From contig CM077153.1 in the NCBI GenBank assembly GCA_039583875.1, positions 65,852,482 to 65,916,481 of the forward strand: 64,000 bases of DNA, written 5' to 3'. The notes under the pieces were generated by a model that was not told where the DNA came from, did not search any database, and saw only the letters and a program-made list of their open reading frames with translations. The position numbers and the translations under genes were made by a program. Positions 56,859 through 64,000 of this stretch are shown here, piece by piece. The stretch's first letter is position 1. Each line of letters opens with the position of its first letter. Source of the stretch: Platanthera guangdongensis (taxonomy: Eukaryota; Streptophyta; Magnoliopsida; Asparagales; Orchidaceae).

Positions 56859-58050
56859 AATACCCCTAGACTTACCCGTTTGCAAGTCTCGAGCAAACAA
56901 CTCACCATTGGGGGTTGGAAAATCTAATACTTGAAAGGAAAAAGAATATGAGGAGTAAAAAGAGAAGTCTCATGCCTGTGTGCATAGACATTTCAGTCGA
57001 GAGACCTCCTCAGCATACATACTAGTGCATAAATTTCTATAGTACATTTCAACTTATTATATGTACTCTTAATTAGAATATATGGTCTGCCATGAAGTCA
57101 CATGTAAGGATAAAGTAGCTTGTGTTGGGAAAAACTCTTATGATTTACCTTAACAAATTATTTTAAGTGATTTTATATCCTAGGTTTATTATCCATGATT
57201 TATAGAGAGGGTAATATGTTCTTAGAAGTTCTAGGGTGTTACTGATTTAAAGGACATGAGAAAGGCACATTCAATTTATGAAGAAAGTTATGAAATGCCA
57301 ACATGCATCGAGTAGAAGTTGACACAACTTAGACCAGAGGTCAACGTAACTTTGACTAAAAGTCGACGCTACTTCGAGTGCAAGTCAAAGTAACTAAACA
57401 TGGTAAGTCGATGTTAACTAAAGGATTAAGTCGATGTTAACTAAATGATTAAGTCAACACATACTCTGATATAAAACTGACGCAACACCAATTACAGAAC
57501 TTAATTGACAAAATGAAGAAAAAATTCGATGCTACATCTATATGATCTCAACACCACATCGATTAATCTTTTGAACAAGAATGATTTTGAGGATTAAATC
57601 ATAATTGCTTTAAGAAAGATTTGATTGTTATAACTGATTCTTGGAGACATTGGATGACATTACTTCTCAATTATGTATATATACAGAGATACACATAAAC
57701 AATATGAATGAGAAGATAATGATCATTTTACCTCAGCTCTGATCGTGTTTTGGAGTATTGATTTCGACAGAGAAAGATAGGAAGATTATCATCTAAATTT
57801 GAAATTCTTTCTTGAAATAGTCGATCATCATCTTATTGCTGAATCTATAGAGAATCTATTCTTCTTCTTCTCCAGAGCAAATCAATTTCTGCATCAGATT
57901 CAGTTGAGATAAAAGAGAAATCTAGATTAAGGGCTTATAATCTTTGAGATCTTCCTATTAAAAGATTCATCAGAATACAGATTTCAGATTCACTAAGTGT
58001 TATACAGTCCACATGATTGAATTGAGAGCACTCATCAAGAAGATCAATAT
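56859..58050. other. Probable internal/LTR remnants, no coding sequence recognised
   Basis: 56859-56877 is the polypurine tract of the minus-strand Athila-like LTR. 57300-57480 repeats AAGTCGACGCTACTTCGAGT and AAGTCGATGTTAACTAAA units. 57650-58050 is AT-rich with CTTCTTCTTC runs and may be U3/R sequence of a copia LTR. Confidence 0.4.
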
Positions 58051-58798
58051 TGAAAGTCTATGTTTCAAGGATAGCTAAATCACCTAGAGGGTGGGGGGGG
58101 GGGGTGAATAGGTTATTTATTTATTTGAGACTATCTTCTGCTTTCTTTATAATGTATTGTTGTTTTCTTTTATCTTTCAGCTTAGGGTGATCTATAGCTT
58201 GTCCTTAACACCTGTAAATAAGAAAATAAAAATAACCATAGAAAAGCACACAGTGATTTATAGTGGTTCTCCAATTGGGTACATCCACTTTCCCTCCCAC
58301 ATATCCAACTAACTTATTGGACTAGACACAAACTCCTCCAAACTGTTCCTAAGAGCATACACCACAGATCCCGCAGGATGTCCAATTCTCCTGCAAGACT
58401 CACTTCTCAGCCACAAAGGCCTACACTCAGCGGTCAGCAGACCACCTACCTCAGGCTGTTAAGCCCTACACTCAGGCTGGGAGGACAACCCTACCTCAGA
58501 TCCACAAAGGATCCTACCTCAGAGGTCTGCAGTACTCCTACACTCAGTGACCCGCAATCCACCTACCTCAGCCTTATCTCTAAGGCCTATAGCTCAGGCT
58601 TTTCAGCCCTACAACTTCAGGCACAAGGCCCTACTCTCATAGTGCTGCAGCACTCCTACAACTCAGTACCCCTCCAGGTACCTACCTTAGTGCCCCTCCA
58701 TGCACCTACAACTCAGTGACAAGCTTGTCATCTACCTCAGGCCAAAGGCCTTGCACTCAGAGAGTAGCACTCTCCTACCTCAGGCAATTAAGCCCTAC
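58051..58798 (-). mobile_element. Copia-type LTR remnant on the minus strand, cut by gypsy element G
   Basis: Begins TGAAAGTCTATG, with CCTAGAGGGTGGGGGGG (a run of about 13 G at 58091-58104) and GGGTGAATAGG. TATAGTGGTTCTCC and GGGTACATCCACTTTCCC also occur in the LTRs of D in the same order. From 58370 it repeats CCTACCTCAG/CCTACACTCAG units. The remainder is displaced by the insertion at 58799. Confidence 0.65.
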
Positions 58799-61700
58799 TG
58801 TGACGCCACCGATTTTATTCGATGATTTTATTCGATATGATATCGTCATATTTATGACGTCATGACGTTACTTTTAATGTCGAGTTGACGGCGCGATGCC
58901 GTTAAGGCATTTTCGCGTTCGTTCGGTCGAGTCGGTCAAATTCTCAAATTCTTGTGTAATTGGAAAAATTTTCATTTGAAAATTAAGTTAAATAATTTTG
59001 GACTTGCTCGTTATGTTTCGTTGTGATTCGAGCGATATTCGAGCCTCGGCGATTTTCCGAAGTTTTGATGAATTTATGTTCCCCATAGACTTTGAAAATT
59101 TATATCTCAAGAACGGCTAGTCGAATTTTGGTTTTGACTTTGCCATTGGGTTCGTAGCATCCGTGTTCGCCTACAGTGCGAATTTCATTTGATTCGGCGC
59201 GCGTTTGGGCCTCCATTCTGAACTCGTGATTCCTTGTTCAAAAATATATAACTATGATTATTTTAATATTAAAGCACTATTCTAAAATGTCTTTTACTAT
59301 TCATCTCTATTGTTTGATTTTTTGGATATATTTGTAAATTTCACTGTTCATGCAATTGAATTCTCGAGTATATAGGCCCTGTTCTCTAGTACAAACAACA
59401 TTCTCTCGAGTAAATACTTCTTGCTCTCGAGTATCTGCATCATTCTCCCAAGTAAGTACTTCTTGTTCTCGAGTACCTACTTCATCTTCTCGAGTAAATT
59501 ATTTCTTGTTCTCGAGTGCCAGTTTTCCACTTCTCGAGTACTCCTAAACCTGTTCTCGAGTAGTTGACCGTCCTTCCGGAGAAATCCGTTCCAGTCTACG
59601 TTCGGGCGCCGTTTTGAGGGTAAAAAAGGTGTCGTATAAAAATGGTTAACATGAAATTTGTTCGTCTCGACGAGATCTACAATTTTCATGTTGAGCAATT
59701 TTCAATTTGAAGCCATCGTAGACCTCTATTTCGTTTTCCGTGCGCCCACACTTTAATTGATGGTTTTCTTCCTATTTAGACAAAACAAATTTTATAATTA
59801 CATGTATATATACATATAAATACCTATATTCTTAAAACTTCATCTTTTTCCTTACATTCGGACCGAACCGAAACGAGAGCGGCCACTCCCTCCAATTCGC
59901 GAATCTTCCGGTGGGCGCCGACGGAGCTCCGGTGCTCGAAATCTTCAACCGAATATAGATCTGGAAAGCTCTCGTCGAGAGCTATGCCATCGTGGTAAAA
60001 TTTTCCCCATTTCTTGAGTTTTCACGTTAGAGTTTTTGGCCCTAACTCCGATTTTTGGCCATTTTTGTTAGATTTCAACTTCCCTCGTCTTATCTAGCCC
60101 TGATCTACGCCGAGGAGTGATTTGGCCGTCTTTCTCCGGTGAAATCAAGTCAAGTGATGGTCTCCTTTTTCTCTTCCCTTCTTTACGCTAAATTTTGCAA
60201 AAATTTCTAACTGCTGGATTTCATGATTATATTATATATTTTTGCTGATTGTAGCACTGTTCAGATCTCATGCCTAATCCTATTCATGATTTTCATGTTC
60301 TTGATTATTACTATCTGACCCTATAAATGCTTAATGTATTTGATGAAGTGATGAATACCACTTTTATTACCATTCCGTAATTTTTCTCGTAGAGGGCGTT
60401 AGAGTTTGTTTAGGATTGTAAGTTCTTACTAAAGATTGATCAACCGCTTCTAATCTAAGATTGTTTAGTAGAATTAAATGTGTCGTTGTTGACTTGAGAT
60501 GTATATCTTGGTTTTTCCTCGTGGAGATGCCGTGGGGCGAGACAAGCCACCAGTCCCCGATTGGGTTGTGGTGTGACTCTGAGCTCTAAACCCGGATCAT
60601 TATGGGGTTTTCCTTCCGGGTTTTTCTTTGTTGCTGGTGTTATTAGTGAGTGAATCCACTGCCGTAACATTTGATCTCCCTATTAGCACTCTGTGGGGCT
60701 CCACCGGTTTTTTGGGCATTTGCGGTGAAAGGTGGAGTATCCAATCTCCCCCGCATTTAGACGGATAAATTGTCTCTGGGGTTGTGTCTAGATGAGTTGA
60801 CCACCTCGCCCGTGTTGTTTTTTTTTGGTGGAGTTGACCACATGTGGCTAATAGTGGTTTGTTTATCTTCCTGATTGTTTAATCTTGACTTTTTCCCCTT
60901 ATAGCCTTGTGCATTTGGGGTATTCTTGTTGTACGTGATGCTTCATGTAAGTTTTTGTTTTGTTTTTTTTACTTTTGTACCTTACTACTGTACTTGTTTA
61001 TGTACCTTTTCTTTGGTCTTGGGTTGGTACCCCTTGACTTTTATACTTGTGGATTTCTTTTTGCCATCACTTATACTTTCTTGCTGAGGTATTCTGTCTT
61101 TGGAATGCCTCAGGTTCAGAGCTGTAGCTGAGTTCAGTGTTGGTTTTTGGAGTGCTTGAGAGACAGTGTTGGCCGTGGTTGTTGCCTCATCTTAGCGAGG
61201 TAGATGGTTGTTTATTTTATTTTACTGGTTCAGACATACTTTACTATATGTATGTTCATGTCAGTTTGTTGATGCCCACAGGATTATTATTTTTGAATTC
61301 TTACTAGCTACTTAGTTTTCTTTCTGTGGATGTGGATTATTTGCTCTCTGGGATGTTTTATGTTAGAATTGCATGGTAGTTATTTTTCAAGTATAAAAAT
61401 TACTATTATTACCGCATGCATTGCATAACTCAAAATGTTAAATCACTATATTTAACGACCGTAAAAAAAATCTACTTCTACTATAAATTTAAAACTTGCA
61501 TGCCTAGAGGTATCCCTTGGGAACCTCTAAGCTCTTGTAGGATGCCTAACTGGATAAAAAAGTACTTTTCGTAGTGTTTAATTACTTTTCTTGTGGACTA
61601 GATGAGCCACTAAGCCGTGGGATACGGCTAACTACTATACTTAAACTGATTTCACCTCTTAATAACTTAAAGAATCTTTCTTCATGGTTAAGTAGGATTT

Positions 61701-61806
61701 TTGCCTGAGCATCCCCAATTATCCCATGCTGACGTGGCATCATGACATGCATTTTTCCCTTACTCTGATATACCTTTTTTGGTGGTGAAAAATACAGGTT
61801 GTGATA
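58799..61806 (+). mobile_element. 5' LTR of gypsy element G
   Basis: About 3.0 kb, starting TGTGACGCCACC and ending near TTGTGATA just before the primer site. A CTCGAGTA array lies at 59360-59560, TCTCGACGAGA near 59665 and CTCGTCGAGAG at 59971. There is a TATA box ATATAAATA near 59814-59822. The exact 3' end is uncertain because the partner LTR is outside the window. Confidence 0.75.
59360..59560. repeat. CTCGAGTA motif array in LTR G
   Basis: About ten copies of TCTCGAGTA followed by a short variable stretch (AATACTTCTTG, TCTGCATCA, CCTACTTCA), spaced 17-25 bp. The core CTCGAG is self-complementary. Confidence 0.85.
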
Positions 61807-61808
61807 GT

Positions 61809-61819
61809 TGGTATCAGAG
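61809..61819 (+). other. Primer binding site of gypsy element G
   Basis: TGGTATCAGAG, tRNA-iMet type, directly after the LTR. Confidence 0.8.
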
Positions 61820-62450
61820 GGAGGTTGGTTTTACAAGTTGGTCGAACCGGCAAATCTCGTTTAGTTTGTTTCCTTCTTTTATTTGCATACACACACCAAT
61901 GTGTCATCAGTACATCTTAACCGAAGCATAGTCACTGCACTCATAGCATGATAAGAAGTATATGAGGCATATTATGTAGTATGAGATGCATAATATGTGT
62001 TTGTATATGGATCCACCATAGGAGGCAACATGTAACGGCTATGTAGTATGAGATGCATAACCATCATCATATGAGTGCCCATTAGCACATTTTCTTTTAT
62101 CATTGCATGCGATGTTATGTAATATGTGATGCATAACATTTCATTTGTATGCCGCTCATGCATGCATTAAGGCCTTTTTAGAATGCATATCACTGCATAA
62201 ATAGCATATCATCGCATAAGCACGCGTGCTAAGTTAAGGTTTACATGATGACACATGTACACACATGATTTTAAAGAAAAATGAAGAATTCATGCATTCA
62301 TATCATAGGCACATGAGTAAATAGAATGAGAGGATGTCATCCTAAGTAAGACATATCATCATTATAAAATCCCAGAGCAAGTTGCAGCATAAGCAAGTGT
62401 CTTTAATTATGGTCTGAACTAGTTGAGTGGCTTAGTTGTAAACTAGGATT
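61820..62450 (+). other. Untranslated leader of gypsy element G
   Basis: AT-rich, with repeated TATGTAGTATGAGATGCATAA and TGCATAACAT units around 61970-62140. No gene recognised. Confidence 0.55.
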
Positions 62451-63671
62451 TTGATGAGTTATTTGTTGCCTTTTAGAATGCTGCCAAAGCATCCTACGAT
62501 GAGGTCGACTCCCCAGTCAGAGGATGAGTCGTCGGGTGTGCAGAGTGAGGCGTTGATCGAGAGTTTGCGCCAGAGCAATGAAACTCTGTCGAGGCATTTA
62601 GTTGCGATGCATTCACAGATTCAGTCGTTGTTGTTTACTGCTCCCGCGCAGCAACTCGTAGCACAAGATTCTGCCGTGGGTCAGCCCGTACCTGCTAATC
62701 TTGATCCTCTAATTCCCCCGGTGATGTTACCGCAGAAGAAGAACCTTATATCGCATTTCCAGTGATTGAGACCTCCCACTTATGATGGGAGTGCCGATTT
62801 TATGGTTTTAGATGATTGGATTATCTCTATGGATGAGATGTTTACGTATTTGGGGATTGTTGAAGCCCAGAAGGTGATGCTTGCGGCTTACCAGCTAAAA
62901 GGCCTGACAAAGACCTGGTGGATTCGAGAAAAGGAAAGTTTGGCGGAACGATGTTCTTGGGAGTCCTTCAAGAAGATGCTACTGAAGAAGTTCTTACCCT
63001 TGGTCGAGCAGGACCGATTGATGAATAATTTCCCGCATTTGAAGCAGAGATAACTCACTTTGAGCGAATATGAGATCGAGTTTAGTAAGCTGAGCAGATT
63101 TGTTCCTGATTTGGTAGCATCAGAGGCAACAAGAGTGAAGAGTTTCCTCGGAGGATTAAGAAGTGATGTCCAGCAATTGACATACACTTATCGAGCTGAA
63201 AGCTATTCTGAAGTAGTGGAAGCCGCTTTGAAGGTTGAGGCGATCGAGAACGCTAAGAATTGAGGTGCTGCGGTGAGAAAGGAGAAGAGAAAAGGTGAGG
63301 AGGATGGAAGCTCCAGGGCATCTGGACCTTCTTTGAAGAAGAAAAGTAAGGAAGTATGTAGCTTCTATGGTTGATCCGACCAACCTTTCGAAAGGTGCTT
63401 TAAGAGGACTTCCACCCTGAAGCAGCAGCAGGTGCTCGCCATCCAAGGCGCACCTTAAGGAGATCTGGTGTGCACACATTGTGCTAGGAAGGGACACAAT
63501 GTGATTCGTTGCTGGATGAAGGACATGGCTTGTTTCTAGTGCATGTAGAAGGGGCACCTGAAGACTTTATGACCCCAGGCTCAGACTCCACTATAGCCTA
63601 TTCTGCTTTGGGCTCTGTCGCCGCCACCAAACCTGGATAAAGGAAAAGGAAAGCTGAACGTGGTGACCAGG
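62451..63671 (+). pseudogene. gag: Gypsy gag of element G, with stops, truncated
   Basis: Likely start around 62469 (MLPKHPTMRST). A helical N-terminal part (ALIESLRQSNETLSRHLVAM) is followed by the gypsy gag core PPTYDGSADFMVLDDWI, LKGLTKTWW, SWESFKKMLLKKFLP, SEYEIEFSKLSRFVPDL and RVKSFLGGLRSDVQQLT. A zinc knuckle CTHCARKGHNVIRC (C-x2-C-x4-H-x4-C) lies at 63471-63512. In-frame stops occur near 62764, 63051, 63262, 63373, 63457 and later, without an obvious large gap, so it is a decayed copy. It is cut at 63672 by another LTR before any protease motif. It is related to the gag of element B. Confidence 0.88.
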
Positions 63672-64000
63672 TGTAACACCCCAATTTTCAGTAGCCAAAA
63701 TTTTGGGTGACACGGCCTGGGACACGGGCGTGTCCAGGGCGTGTCCTGCGTTCGACGAGTGTTCGGGAGGACCAATCGACGAGTGGTCGACACAATTCGG
63801 TCGACGATCGTCGAGTGCTTCGGACATGGCCCGTGACACGGGTGTGTCACAGGGCGTGTCAGCATGGTCGATGAACTCAGCCCGACGACCTTGAGCTGGG
63901 GCGTGTCTAGTGCCGTGTATGGGCACACGGCCTGGGACACGGGCGTGTCACAGGCCGTGTGAGTCTCAGGTGATTTTGAGATTTTTTTCAGCCTGATGAA
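63672..64000 (+). mobile_element. Gypsy LTR of family B, running off the right edge
   Basis: Starts TGTAACACCCCAATTTTCAG and then follows LTR B (GACACGGCCTGGGACACGGG). It carries the palindromic array at 63705-63960, including TCGACGATCGTCGA at 63801-63814. Inserted into the gag of element G. Confidence 0.8.
63705..63960. repeat. GACACGGGCGTGTC palindromic array in the second LTR of family B
   Basis: Repeated GACACGGGCGTGTC/CAGGGCGTGTC with interspersed TCGACGA motifs. Same theme as 5320-5770. Confidence 0.85.

Overview
This window looks like nuclear DNA from a large, repeat-rich plant genome. I see no intact host gene, tRNA or organelle gene. Almost every stretch belongs to LTR retrotransposons (Ty1/copia, Ty3/gypsy and an Athila-like group), stacked inside one another. 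Plant features are the initiator-Met and Asp tRNA primer sites, Sirevirus-type envelope-like reading frames, a 5S-rRNA-derived element and introns with GT..AG ends. The species cannot be named from this sequence. Several insertions are proven by matching 5-bp target-site duplications (TSDs), so much of the nesting order can be read directly.

Layout. 1-1042: copia gag end and pol fragment, minus strand, running off the left edge. 1045-4567: a 5'-truncated gypsy LTR (family A). 4568-5252: decayed copia RT/RNase H, cut by a gypsy element (family B: LTR 5253-7327, PBS, broken gag to 8145), itself cut by an Athila-like element with no coding sequence (8146-15381). A non-homologous junction at 15381 joins this to a plus-strand Sirevirus-like copia element (E: remnant 5' LTR, gag-pol 25027-30403, envelope-like ORF 30796-33919, 3' LTR 34052-35563). 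The 5' LTR of E holds a complete minus-strand Sirevirus-like element (D, 15647-24334, TSD ctttt) that kept gag and the envelope-like ORF but lost nearly all of pol.

35564-38838: remnant of another copia-type LTR (H). It is interrupted by a 523-bp hairpin element built from 5S rRNA sequence (36157-38318, TSD gagag), which carries a solo LTR of family D (36213-37846, TSD cggac). 38839-40373: unassigned, with a five-fold diverged repeat. 40374-54730: minus-strand, intron-containing pseudogene pieces resembling the 'putative gypsy-type transposon' protein family. They are split by a solo gypsy LTR of family A (41105-52246, TSD atagt), which contains a complete copia element (F, 43106-50923, TSD tgtaa). 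54731-58798: decayed LTR pieces, including an Athila-like LTR on the minus strand. 58799-63671: gypsy element G (3-kb LTR, PBS, broken gag), cut at 63672 by another family-B gypsy LTR that leaves the window.

The strongest unexplained pattern crosses families. Nearly every LTR family has its own array of short self-complementary motifs, and most share a TCGTCGA/TCGACGA core. In the two Sirevirus-like elements the same motif theme recurs in the LTR and at the pol/envelope-like junction. All LTR-identity and age statements are by eye, because no alignment could be run.
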